Positions 46,012 to 57,992 of a stretch of 64,000 nt of DNA are shown here, in pieces (position 1 is the stretch's first letter; every line of letters starts with the position of its first letter). The notes beneath the pieces were generated by a model. It was given only the letters and a program-made list of their open reading frames with translations. It made no database searches and was not told where the DNA came from. Position numbers and translations under genes: made by a program. The DNA is from Membranipora membranacea. Taxonomy: Eukaryota > Bryozoa > Gymnolaemata > Cheilostomatida > Membraniporidae. The stretch covers positions 870,001-934,000 of the forward strand of contig OU612073.1 in NCBI GenBank assembly GCA_914767715.1, written 5' to 3'.

Positions 46012-48053
46012 GGCCAGAAGCAGCCTAGCTGTAACTGCTCTATAAAATAATGGCACGGACAATTTTTGATGGCAGGAAACTGATCGCATATTATACTTCA
46101 TTGATGTTTCTTCTGTAAAATTCACCGGGTGTACCCAGTTGTAGTGGTCATATTTAGAAATTAAAAGGTGTTTTGTTTTTGCATTATATGTGTGAAGACA
46201 TAACTCCTATTCTGTGTAATCTTACTAATCTAATCTTCAGGGAATACCAGGTTGAAACTGCATTGTGGGGATTTTTGTTGACTTGCCAATTTATTTACCA
46301 AGTAAACTTGCAGAAGTCTGCTCGTGTAAGATCAGGACAAATTTAAAATTTTCAATAAGTATAATGTCAGATCTTTATGAGGTTAGTATGATACTGTCTT
46401 GCGGTAGCATATCCGCAATATTTCTCAAAATTGCATATATTAAGTGAAATGTTAAGAATTCAATGAAAGGTGTTTCTAGGGTGGAACAATGTGGTGAATC
46501 CAAAATTAAGGCTGTACCCACCCAGTTGTAGCGATCATCTCAGCGGCAGCGTGGCAGCATATCCTAATTTCTTCTAAAAATTGCTTTAAATGAGTGAAAT
46601 ATTAAGAGTTTAAATAAAAGGTATTTCAAGGGTATAACAACGCGCTGAATATAAAGAAATGGGGTGTAACCTAGAACATGTTTTATCCAATTGCCTGCAT
46701 GCCTGTGGCTCCCAATCCATTGGTCACTCCGCGGCGTGACCAGTGGATTGGGAGCCACAGCTCGGAATGCAGGCAAATGGACCAAACTTGGTCTAGTGTG
46801 CCCAGTCGTAGCAATCATGTCAGCAGAAGAACGGCAGTGAGGCAGCATATCGCAATTTTTCTCAAAATCGCTAAATAATAAGTGAAATGTTACGAGTTTA
46901 AAACAAGGGTATATCTAGGGTAGAACAACATGCTAGATCCAAAACTGAGAGTGCACCCGGTTGTAGCAATCATGTCAGCGGCAGCGCGGCAGCATACCTG
47001 CAATTTTCTTCACAATTGGTTAGGTAAGTGAAATGTTTAGTGATTAATATGGTCAGCAGGAAACACGACTATATGTCTGATTTTAACAAGATATAATATC
47101 ACATCATTTTGAAAGGTGGTCAGCGACAGCACTACATCTCAACGAGAACAAGACAAAAAAGCAGCCTAGACATAAGACTGCTCAAAACATGATAGCGTGA
47201 GACAAATTTGATGTAGGAAAAAAGTGTGTACCCAGTTGAAAAGGTCAGCCGCAGCACTACTGCATATCCCAAATATTCACACTATCGATATGTGATTAGT
47301 GGGAAAGTTTGATGCAGTTGGCACAAGTCAAGACTATAGTGCTGGGTTCTACATTGTATATGTTTTATCATTGCATGAGATGGTTGATGAGAGACAGCAC
47401 TACCGTATATCCCCATATCATGTCATTAGCATGTTAAGAAAGTATGCGAAGCTGGCATATCTAAGTTTTTCAGACTCTGACAGTTTGGTTTCTTTCTGAA
47501 AAGTGAGGCACTCAATGAACTCTTTGCTCGTGTGTTATGCAAAAGATATCCAGCCAAAAAATGACATAAGAGGCAATTGAAACGTCAAAAATGTTGTTTG
47601 TAATTGCCCCAAGACAGTGGTGTTAAGACCATACAATATCATACTGGCATCAAGTATCCTGCCATCAAGTATTTATGATCTTTGATACTAGTCCCATAAG
47701 AAGTTTGGCATAATTCAATAGAAATTTTTCAATTTGTGCTGGTCTGATACGAGCAGTCTTCTCTCCAAGTTTACTTGGTGAATTAATTGCCATGTCAACA
47801 AAATCCCACAATGCAATTTCAACCTGGATTTCCCTGATGATTAGATTACTTAGATTACACAGGATAGGAGTTATTTCCCCACACATATAATGCCAAAACA
47901 AAACACCTTTTAATTTCTAAATATGACCACTACAACTGGGTACACCCGGTGAATTTTACAGAACATACACCAATGAAGTATAAAACGTGATCAGTATCCT
48001 GCCATCAAATATTGTCCGTGCCATAACAACTTATGCTATAGCTGCTTCTGGCC
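46012..48053. mobile_element. Inverted-repeat element with internal tandem units
   Basis: The ends read GGCCAGAAGCAGC in inverted orientation, each bordered by TA. Inverted arms of roughly 370-400 bp (46,012-46,390 and 47,650-48,053) share long stretches such as TGTACCCAGTTGTAGTGGTC. Between them lie about four diverged tandem units of 150-170 bp (about 46,400-47,040; marker AGCATATC.CAATTT, then AAGTGAAATGTTA). A nested palindrome is at 46,685-46,790. The right arm contains a 78-codon minus-strand frame (47,665-47,901) of unknown nature. No transposase recognised, so probably non-autonomous. Confidence 0.8.
46685..46790. repeat. Nested palindromic repeat
   Basis: Arms GGCTCCCAATCCATTGGTCA and its inverse flank CTCCGCGGCG. 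The right side continues ATGCAGGCAAATGGACCAAA. Related sequence occurs at 56,800-56,890 and 63,595-63,680. Confidence 0.8.
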
Positions 48054-49276
48054 TAATATTACTAAAAGAATTTTATTAGAAAATGCTGCAAATATTTTGA
48101 TGTTTGACAGCAGAAACATTTTATAGAACAAAGATTCTGTTTGTTACTCCAGATCTAAGCATTTCCTCTCTATTGGGGCCATCCAATCATCTTTTAATAA
48201 TAACAATATGTCCATGCATGTATTCTTCTTCATAATCCCTTAATCAAAGAACCATTATGTGACACAAAATGCCACCAGAACACCCACGTTATCTGCGCAG
48301 TAGGTAGTTAAGACCTGGGCATTCACACTATACCTAAGCCTGAGTTGAAACAGTGATGAGGCAAAAATAGATGAGGAGAAGAGGCACCGTCAGATCATAC
48401 TTTATTTTCTCCTAAAGAGTCCCCAATAGCATGATTGATTGTTTTCCGGATCATCAAGAGTTTATCATCATTTTCTCATAAGGCACATGAAGGTACTTGT
48501 CATAACCTGTTGTTGACTGTCCTGTCCCAACAAATGACACTGAATAATTTAAAAAAGGCGAATGTGGGTTGAATTTGTGTGGGGCAATGTACCATCCTGC
48601 TGGTATATCTTTACCTTGGCAAACCTCGGAATGTTATGGATTGCAAACAGATCAATCTAGTGAATTCAATTACTACTGAGGTTTGACCTTCATCATTATT
48701 ATCGTTTTGAAGACTTAGTCAACAAAATAGATTTTAAATTCTCATGTTCATGGTGTTTTTAGTTTTTCTGACGGCCATTCCAATGAAGAGACAGAGTTAT
48801 ATTTTATATGTTAGGCCAACAACCTATTTGTCTCCCACCTCAAAGCATATAGGCAGATTGGGAGCTTAAGAAGCCAAAACGAATGTCCCGTTTATGAAGA
48901 TAGATAGTCTCCGACTAAATATATAGGACTAGATTAAAACAATTGATTTGCGATGCATAACACAGTCAGACTTCCATGAGGAAAGCAGATAAAAAATAGT
49001 ACTGAAAAACATGCAGGTTTTCTCAGAGTATTGCATGACGCTTTGGTCAACAGCTGGGTTTGTTAGCAAGAGATGAGTTGACATTTAAAGCACAACTTTC
49101 TTATTAGCCAGAAATCACATCGTCGACGCCATAGCCATTGATGTTGATGAGGTTGATAGCTATTTGCATATTACAGGTAAGATGATAAGGCTGCCTCTTA
49201 TGTTTGTCATATTTTAGAAACTTGAAATTATCGTACAAATAAATAAAAATGGAAATTAAAAAGAAAAAATCTCAGC
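48054..49276. other. Spacer 3' of the transporter gene
   Basis: No gene assigned. A plus-strand stretch at 49,107-49,175 reads openly (HIVDAIAIDVDEVDSYLHIT) between an AG and a GTAAGA donor and could be an orphan exon, but nothing nearby joins to it. Confidence 0.5.
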
Positions 49277-52200
49277 TTAAGTCGCTGTTTTGGTTGTAGT
49301 GACAACCACCGTCTTGCTCTCATCATTATTTACTGGAACAATCTTATTTTCATAAGGGTACAATAGGGACCTTTTAAAAACGAGCATTAAAAGCATGAGT
49401 AGAAAACTTAGAGCACTTAGTGCAGCAGAAAAGAAAAACAATGAGTTTGCTGGTAGGACCAGTAGTAGTTTAGAAGCTATGGGCGGAGCCATCAGTGATC
49501 CAGTTCCGCCACATGTTTGTGATATCGCATAAACCATGTTGTGTGATCGTGTACCATTGAGATGCTTAACTATGTTTGGTAGGTTAGATAGGATGACCCC
49601 AAACATTCCCCCATAAAAGCAAGCCAACCCAACAATTACATATACGTTGTTAATCAGCCCCATTGCACCAGCACTGCAAGCCATCAAAAACAAACTGATT
49701 ACATGAATCAAATATTTGTTTGTGTTAATTCTCACAGTTATTAATGAGTTTAAAACAGACATCACTAATTGTCCAACCCCGAACAATGTCAGCGCGGTGC
49801 CTGCCAGTAAGGGGTCGTTAAACACATCAGTTATATAGCTGTAGAGGAAAACCCTCAATAAAATGACTCCGCCATTCCATATTATTGTGTTTAGGAAGTA
49901 AATGATCAAAACTGGGCGAGTGACCGTCTTAAATGATTCCAGGATAGAATTATCTGCCTCTCCTCCATTTTGTTCCGACTTTTTTTCCTCACTGTTTGAT
50001 TTATAAACCAGAGCTCCGAGCATGTTGAAAGAAAGGATTCCGCCAAGAATGAGCATCGCATCTTTGTACTCAAATGACTAAAATGGAAAAGTAAATAAAA
50101 ACAATATTAGGCAAGCATAGCAACAGGTCCGACCCCGATGTAGTTCTTGATTACTCAGGTTTATTGCTATGATATCACTCTGGCAACTGGTTGGTGTATT
50201 GATTGGTAAGCTTTGTGCCATCTCTCCAAAACACAAGGGATTAAAGCAAGTCACAGACTGATTAGCACAGATTTGAAGGTTAGCAGATGAGGCAAGAGGA
50301 AATGGATTGCTACATCTAAGACTCAAAATCTACACTATAGTTGAAAAACTGGGCTATTAACCTTGGGCAGTAAAAATTTTTGTATGTAATAATGCCAAAA
50401 ATATGGTCTGTTTACTGGACTCTACTGGATGACCCGCAACTGCAGTAACTTATCTTTTACCATTTATGACTCGAAATCGATTGCCGTCATCTTGAGTACT
50501 AGTTCCACATTCTTGAATAACAGAAACAAAGATTTACCTTCAGAAGAGTTTGTATAATGAAAGGAAATATAAGAGCTCCGAAGGCACTACCAGCTCCCTG
50601 TATTGTGAAGGCCAGATATAGATGTTCATCGAAGTACTTTGGTATAACTGATATTCCTGATATATGGATATTACATAACGAGGCAGCTGAAAAATATATT
50701 ATCATTAATACTACTGGTACTACTCTCCATTACAATCAGGAGCAGGTGGTAGTTCAGTTGGTTAGAGAGCCTTCCCTGTAACGTGCAAAGGTTGGAGGTC
50801 TTAGATTCGAACCCAAGTGCAGTCTACCGACCCGCCTGCAAACTGAGAGCAATTTGGCGCCAAATATAAAAGCTGCACCCTTAGGGCACCTTTATTTCTC
50901 AGTCTTATAAAATCATTGTAAATATTTTTTAGGATACACTGACTGATGTTTTGATGCTCAAACGATTCATGACAAAAATGAATTGTTAGCCAAAAGAAAT
51001 CCTCAGTGTTGGGTCAGTGTAGAGCCTACCTCATCAAAAGGTGTCATCAAGGAAACGTCATCAAGGAAACAGTATGGTATCAAGGGATACATGTTCGCAG
51101 AGAAGTTCCCCAACTAATTGATATGCAAAAACAGTATTAGCATACCGCTATGATCAAGACAATATAATTTTCCTGAATGAGACCCTAGTAAGGTTCCTCA
51201 CTGGCCTTACAAGACTATGACTAGGTATGACTAGCAGGTTTCATTATGTCTTTCCGGCAGATATGCTATAAGTATAGCAATATTGTTGGACAATTAGTCA
51301 ATCATGAGGAGGTTAACAAATGGTACATGGAGAAAGAGCAACTTATTCAGCACACAGTCTCATGACTGATTTCTATCAAATCAAATCATATATTATTCCT
51401 CGTTTAGTAGAAAATGAGTTTGACAATATGTTTAATAATCATTTTTGTCACGATGTAAGACCTTGCAGTGCTGCATACTGACTTTTACAGGATTGCTCTA
51501 AAACTGCTGATCTCAGACTTTTTGATATTTTTGAGACAGAAAAAATATGAAAACACTATACACTATACTGCTTTTCTCTCTCTGTGAATAAAAATGTATG
51601 ATAATACTCACAAGTAAGTAAGCATAGACTGAGGACCACGTGTAAAACTTTGGCGGCATATCCTGTGAGCACAATCCCGACTACGGCTGTCATCACAGAA
51701 ATAGTCACAGTTTTCCTCAGTCCTAAGTTACGCACAATCATCACAGATACCGGCGCTATTAAAATAAAACATTCATTATCAAATTAAATGCAATTCAATT
51801 ATAACGAAGTTACAGAGTAAGCTGACCTCATTCTCCCCAAACAGGTAAAACATATCAACACATAACCCTAGTTATAGTAAACCGTCGATTCATGAAATTT
51901 GACCTTGAATGACCCTCCTTAGGTGTTGTTACATGATATACGGAAGGGTCCAGAGGAGGCCGAGGGATTGTGAACATAGTTTTTGGGTAGTATTATTTGC
52001 AAATGGAATTTGAAAACGGGGGAAAAGGTGCAAAACGCAGCAAGTATTTAGGTTTTTGAAAAAATAGAACGCTCATTCTAATGTCATAGAAGGAACAGTC
52101 ATCTGATTTCGCAGTGAAATAATAATAATAATATTAAAAATGGAGGTAACCGATTGTGCTGATATCTTCCATATGAATTGTGCATTGCAAATCTTGTATT

Positions 52201-52576
52201 TTCACAAAAAGATTTGTCAAGACAGAGAATGATGGCAACTTAGATAGATGTTTCATTTTGAAAGTTTGATCTATTGTGACAAAAGATTAAGAGAAAAGAA
52301 GTTTTTCCTTCAATTAAGACAGAGAATTATTACCTCTAAAATAAACGATAATCAATTTAATTTATTTAGTCAATTTTAATTCAGCATAAACTCACAAAAG
52401 ATAAGGAGAACCGCAGAGGCTGAGGAGCCGATCCATCCTGTCTGTGTATTCTCTGATGAGAAGCGCTCGCTGTAGAATTGTACAAACACCCCAATCGATC
52501 CGAATATGAAGCCAATGCTGATGACGTTTGAGAGAGTCACCGTAAACAACACCAACCAAGAATATTTTGTCTCCAT
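49277..52576 (-). CDS. Major facilitator transporter, SLC16 (monocarboxylate transporter)-like
   Basis: Four exons, 5' to 3': 52396-52576, 51612-51755, 50538-50686, 49277-50077. They join in frame to 1,275 nt, 424 aa, with GT..AG borders. Start METKYSW was chosen because the ATG has a good context (ATAATGG) and begins at the first helix; an upstream GTG is not needed. About 12 hydrophobic segments are visible, with a charged central loop (KSNSEEKKSEQNGGEADNS) between the two six-helix halves, as in the MFS fold. Features such as SWLVLF in helix 1, GSIGVF, YFDEHLYLAFTIQGAGSAFG in helix 4-5 and a short C-tail resemble SLC16 carriers. The substrate cannot be told. Probably in the plasma membrane. 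Confidence 0.85.
50745..50818 (+). repeat. tRNA-like SINE head in transporter intron
   Basis: GGTGGTAGTTCAGTTGGTTAGAG (A-box) and GATTCGAACCC (B-box). The acceptor ends do not pair. It lies in the intron between transporter exons 2 and 3, opposite in strand to the gene. Confidence 0.6.
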
Positions 52577-52670
52577 TATTATCAAAAAAATGTGCACTAT
52601 TTAGCAATGTGATTATGTTGTCTACCTTGTAATCAACGTGCAATGATTGATGAATGATGAATAGGAGACG

Positions 52671-52680
52671 CCTTATATAG
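52671..52680 (-). promoter_or_regulatory. TATA box of the transporter gene
   Basis: CTATATAAGG on the minus strand, about 100 bp upstream of the start codon. Position and sequence fit a core promoter. Confidence 0.5.
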
Positions 52681-54548
52681 TCACAATGAAATCTGTCCTC
52701 CTCTGCTGAGTCATCCTTTAGCTTTGATTGGCCACCAACATGGCCTGCCAACAACACAGAAATAGCTATACAGGTGGCTCTGAGCACTAACTTCTTTTCA
52801 ACTTGGTGACACTGCATAAAACTTATTTTCCAGTTTGATGTGAATCTTGTCACGTGGCCACTAAGTTCAACGAAAACAAAAACAATGTGTCCCTGTGACT
52901 AAACTTCTGTCTGGAAACAATCCTAAACATAGAGTAAAGAGCTGCAAGTAAAATAAACAATGCATATAATATCGCAGCTTCCTCTGTCAAATGTTAAGAA
53001 CAGTCAAATCTTGGTTCAGTTGTCCTTTGAGTACCAAAGCCTGCTTTGGCAGAGTTGCCAAAATAGCAGTTATATACAAAGGCAATGATGCATGTATCAT
53101 TTTGCCATCGACTTGGAATTTCTAAAAAGTGTCTTTTCTTCGAATAAGTAATACATCAAGTCCAGAACTTTTTAAATGCTGTTTATGTATGTATCATTAT
53201 CGCAAAGACATCTCATTGGTATAAAAATCACCATTTTATACTATGTTTGAACACTCAAGATTCTTGCCTGCTATTAATATAAACATAATTAAAAACTGTG
53301 AATTTTAATGACTGACTTTGAATTTGAAATGAGATGCAGCTTTGTTTCTTGATTTTGTCATTTCATAAATCGATGGAAGAATAAAGTCGCGCAACCTTTG
53401 TCCTCTTAGGATGATTAATGCAAAGGCTACCATTAATCCTGCATTCCTCCGCGTTAAACTTGTTTGTTAAACTTATTACACCAGTTTAACTGGAAGGATT
53501 GAACTTTTGTCACCACGAATAAAGTCTTTCTAGAAGGTCACAGATATAATCAACAAATTGTTCCACATCCAATCAATATTAGAATTTACTTTGGCACAAC
53601 ACGAATGTTTACAACATTGCCTAATCACTTAATACAGGAAATATCAGGAACGGTACCTGCATTGTTGGAGCTGCGTACCATCATAGGTTTATGCTAATCT
53701 ATGATTTCATCAAGTCATGCCTCATTGGCAGCGTGTGACAATCATTGGTGTGATAAGCTAAATGTTTGATGCGACATAGTGATACCAATTTTGACAGCTT
53801 GACTTTGAGGAAAAATACCAACTTGTTCCAATGACTCTTCCTATATAACATTATGCTGAATCACCTTGTACACGGTGGCATATGCAACATGAAAGTGTCT
53901 AGTCATGTCAACTTCACATTCTTAGGTAAATATGAGAGCTCAATTTTGGGTTAAAACTCTATACTGTCCTTTGCTGTTAGGCCACTCAGGCAAATGGGTG
54001 ATTATTGAATAATGTAAAGCTCAAAACTATCAAAGTGAGTCTGCAATCCCTGCAGTCTGCAATTTTCACCTCATTGGCAAATAACTTGCACAAATTGATT
54101 GTTACAATCAGGGTATGAAATTAATTAACTAGATGATATGACATATGGCGTCATCACTTTGTGCATCAATTTCATACCCTGATTTGGACGATCACTTTGT
54201 GCACATCATTTTCAAATCAGATGAAAATTTTGAGATTGAAGCCTCAATTAGGTATCTTTGAGTTATCCAGAATTAAGAGAGGACACATTTCCTTGAGGGG
54301 CAGCAATAGTGAATGTGTCATATTATATATTGAGCCTTTTTACAATACTACTGATACATCTTTTCATATTTGAATTAGTAACACGTTATTGTGTACAATA
54401 CCTGGAAGCAGTGGTGGAAGAAGACTGGTTTTGTCTCCCAGACCATCTCCCTTGGCCTGCTCTTACAAAGTCAGTATAACGTGTTGCACACAGGTCTCTA
54501 ATAAACTCACGATAGATGTATATAGATAAGACTTTCATTTCATTACAG
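52681..54548. other. Spacer between transporter promoter and P450 exons
   Basis: Searched for upstream P450 exons on the plus strand and saw none with convincing borders. An imperfect inverted repeat lies around 54,113-54,185 (GGGTATGAAATTAATT and ATTTCATACCC). Confidence 0.5.
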
Positions 54549-54878
54549 ATGGAAACACTTCTGTATTGTGCACTAGCAGGAACTGACACAACGGCCCAGG
54601 CCATAAAATGGGCACTTCTCTATGTATGCCTCTATCCTGATGTGCAAACTAAAGTTCCCCATGAAATCAAAAGTACTGTCGGTAAGTTGCTAAGCAACCA
54701 TAACCAATTGCAACTCAGACAGTTGCCCCAACTTGCAACTATGCAACTGATGCAACAGTGTCGAAACTATGTCCCAAGTGTGTAGTAACTACCAAATTGC
54801 AAGCAAAGTAGCTTCAATGTAAATGCAAGAACATCATGTGAATTTACTAAGACCAAATGAATAAAGTCACCTACCTGC

Positions 54879-54926
54879 CTGCCCGCCCGCCCGCCCGCCC
54901 GCCCGCCCGCCCGCCTGCCTGCCTGC
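54879..54926. repeat. (CCCG/CCTG)n tetranucleotide repeat
   Basis: About eleven tetramer units, CCTG at the ends and CCCG in the middle, in the intron-like gap between the P450 exons. Confidence 0.95.
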
Positions 54927-55805
54927 AGTAAAATCGACACTCATCATTAAAACAAATCAATGTTTTTTTTAGTTTGTACCAACCAGTCAAGTGATTCAGC
55001 TTCTGGATATGCTTAGGCTCAACTATCTCCTTATCTTTATTCAATTCGATACCCCATTAGTCATTGTATCCCTTCTCCCTCTTGCTCCATGTCCAAATCA
55101 ATGAGAAGCTCCATCGTCCATTGACCATGATCATCCATTCCATCTTTTTAACCAAAGTTGTTTACATAGATATGGCCTTGACTCATCAATCAAAACAGAC
55201 AGCCAATCAATCAAAACAGACAGCCAATCAGTTAAAATTTCGTGAAAATTTATACGATTAACATTCAACGCGTCACGAAATCGTGGGAATCCCTATTCGT
55301 ACGAAAGTTTTCGGGAGAATTTTATACGTATCACGAGAAAACGACCCTGTGTGGCCTGCTAGCTTTCTTACTTATGTGTTTACTAAACCACCAAACTACT
55401 AAGATACCACTGGTTACTATTAATTAACCGATGAGACATTCTCTCGCTGGCCAAAGGTTGCCCTAGTATAATCTGCTTGCGATAAGCGAGTAAAGTGTAA
55501 TTATTAGCCGCATACTATAAAAGGGGCGGAACTTGGACCACCAAATAAACAGTTTTCCCTTGCGATGCTGTAAAAACTTGCATATGTGCAGCCCCTCTTA
55601 AACCACTGCTGCCACAGCTGGGCTTTGCCCAGCATAGCCACCAGTCAAAAATTTGAATAGAGAGTTGTGGCATCAAAACATCTAGCCAGTAGCTTTGAAT
55701 GGTGTTATATGAGCTCTCAAAATGTAAGGAGTATCTTCTTCCCCAGCCATCCACCACTAGTGATGACATATGTTGAGGTTGACCAATCAGGTGCCTTTAA
55801 AATCT

Positions 55806-55843
55806 AGCTGAGATCCAACATTTTTAATAGTGTTGGATCTCAG
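55806..55843. repeat. Hairpin in P450 gap
   Basis: CTGAGATCCAACA and TGTTGGATCTCAG arms with a loop of about 10 bp. It may be one end of a repeat that includes 55,520-55,800. Confidence 0.8.
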
Positions 55844-56093
55844 CTGACAGAATAATACAGTATGAGTATGAGATTTGTTGCATTCTTTATTAATAGGAAG
55901 ACGAGCTTGTCCTGGTGAGCTTTTAGCAAGGATGGAGTTTTTCCTCTTCATCACCACAATCCTTCAGAGGTATAACATCAAACTACCACCTGGATCTCAG
56001 GCTACGGATGAGAAAGTAGAGGTTTTCCTCACCTGTCCGAAGCCATATGAACTTATATTTACTCATGTTAAGAATCAAAGTAATGACAGCTAA

Positions 56094-57085
56094 TCTCAAT
56101 GGGGTGTATTAGGAGTTGTCCCTCATTATAGGGGGCGCTAATCTGATGCATCTGAAGTTTTCCGTTTTCAGATTAATATGTATAAATATATATCTGAAAA
56201 GGAAAACCTGAATATATATTATATATTCATTTTTAGATGCAATCACTATCTTATGTGATATATATTGTCAGCTTCAAGATTTCCATAGGATGGAACATTA
56301 GAGCAAGTCATGCTGAAATTTTATATCATGATTTAACCAGGAAAACTTAACATTTATTGGCATTTATCCTCTCATTGGTAGGCTGGATCAGTAAATAATA
56401 CGCTTAAAAATTAAAACAATACTAGTATCAGTTGTTATGATTTACCCTGTTTATGCCTTATTTATTACCAGAATGAATAAATCAATAAAACATCAACCAC
56501 AACTAAATTATGTCTCATCATTATTCAAACGGTGAACATCGGCATTTCTTATCGATAGTTATAGTACAACCATGGTTCTGTTCATATTAATTCAGCCACT
56601 TAACTTCATCAACCATTTCTCAATCATTTTAATATGTTTAAACACGATAAGATACAGCTTGAATCAATGGGGTTGATTTGGTCAATTGATCGACGGAGTT
56701 GAGGCGGAAACAATTCTCAGGAGACTTTCTTCAATAAACCAAACATGATAATGATGTATAAGTTGGGCATCTTATGAAAGTGAAGGGGAAAGGGCTGCCA
56801 TCCAATGGCTCCCCATTCAGTGGTAACGCCGCGGTGTGTCCCATAGATGGGGGGGGGCAACTCTGAATGCAGGCAAATGGACCAAACTTGCTAACCAAAC
56901 TGAGCAGCCATGCATCTGATCTACCTAATTATGCAGCAAACACATCATCAGTTAGCGATAGACATTATTTAATTAGTTAAAACTACAATAACATGCATTT
57001 TAGAGCTAAATAGTAACGAATATTAATAATATAGTTTGTGTTTCAAAGTAACAGTGAAAAGACATGATTAATTGGGATTTCTGTT
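56094..57085. other. Spacer with a dispersed-repeat copy
   Basis: No gene seen. 56,800-56,890 matches the repeat at 46,685-46,790 (shared AATGCAGGCAAATGGACCAA). Confidence 0.6.
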
Positions 57086-57214
57086 CTAGATGTTGACAGC
57101 AGCTGAGGGTGTACTTCGTTTAGGGTCCTCGAGCCTGACCGGCATCCCTTTGACAAAATTCAGAGCAGCATTACTTCCTCTCACACCAGATGTCACAGTA
57201 TGGTGCTGCCCAAC
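57086..57214 (-). CDS. Candidate terminal exon, unknown protein
   Basis: After a good acceptor (TTGATTTGCAG) the minus strand reads open for 42 codons to TAG (begins VGQHHTVTSGVRGSNAALNF). The codon choice looks coding. An upstream exon ending near 57,627 at AAT|GTAAGT (…FRLLSDDN) joins in the same frame. I do not recognise the family. It may be the end of the propeller gene at 57,993-60,083 or of a separate gene. Confidence 0.35.
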   Translation of the reverse strand, partial: VGQHHTVTSGVRGSNAALNFVKGMPVRLEDPKRSTPSAAVNI

Positions 57215-57992
57215 CTGCAAATCAAATATCAGACTCTAATAAAAGTGTGGCATGTACAAGGACAGTGTTCTAGACTGGCTTAGAAGTTTGCCTTACTAGA
57301 CATTGTACAACCATAATAGCTTTTTATTGAACTTTGCAACTTCAACAACAAAATTCATTTGAAACTAGTTTTCATGACATAAAAGTTGCCAAAATTGTAA
57401 AGCTACTTCATGAAACATTGATTTATATTAACTAGACCACAACCATATGTTTTGTGTGTTTTGATAATAGTATTAGGAATGGGCTCGGTTATATCAACAC
57501 AGGTAAAACCACTCGTACCAAACCTCAAACACACAGATTGGACAGAAAATATTGGAAGCAAATTGACAAAACTGTTCTTCGCGTGTCAATAAGCTGATAT
57601 CAGGAGTTTTTACATACTTACATTATCATCAGAGAGCAGTCTAAAGATGGCGCAGCACTTATCTCACTCATACGTCAAGAGAAAATGAGCCTATTAAAGA
57701 GCAGGAGAAATTTCATTCAAACAGTTGCAGTGTGCTGATAATAAATAATATAATTGTCTGTATAATGGCCAGAGAAAGCAAAAAGGAGGAGAATATAAAA
57801 TAAACCCACCCTGAGACATATTTAGTACAGAAACGTTATGATTGCATTTTTATATGCACAATATGTTACTGCCAGTAATATTTTCAAATATCACACTCAC
57901 TGTCTTTTTCAAAAACAAAAGAGGGCGATATATTCTCCCTCCCAAATCTATGTCAACTTTGATCAAAGAACAAAACTCAACATCTTACTTAC

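Larger units (their letters stand above)
54549..56093 (+). pseudogene. Cytochrome P450 remnant (I-helix and heme-loop exons only), CYP2-like
   Basis: Exon 54,549-54,681 encodes the I-helix with the oxygen-binding motif AGTDTT and the following helix (YPDVQTKVPHEIKSTVG). Exon 55,897-56,093 encodes the heme-binding [16 protein letters not shown] with its cysteine ligand and the C-terminal region to a TAA stop. Both borders are phase 1, so splicing them directly keeps frame. The exon that should carry the K-helix ExxR and the PERF-type segment is not visible in the 1.2 kb between them, and no N-terminal exons are seen upstream. P450s need the ExxR motif, so this is probably a gene relic; a sequence gap or assembly loss is an alternative. 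The intervening DNA is rich in simple repeats. Confidence 0.7.

Noticed and set aside
46400-47040. Regularly spaced repeats that might be read as an array such as CRISPR
   Set aside because: Units are long, contiguous and diverged with no unique spacers, inside a eukaryotic inverted-repeat element.
55515-55769. 84-codon minus-strand frame between the P450 exons
   Set aside because: Lies in repeat-like sequence next to a hairpin; no domain or splice support.
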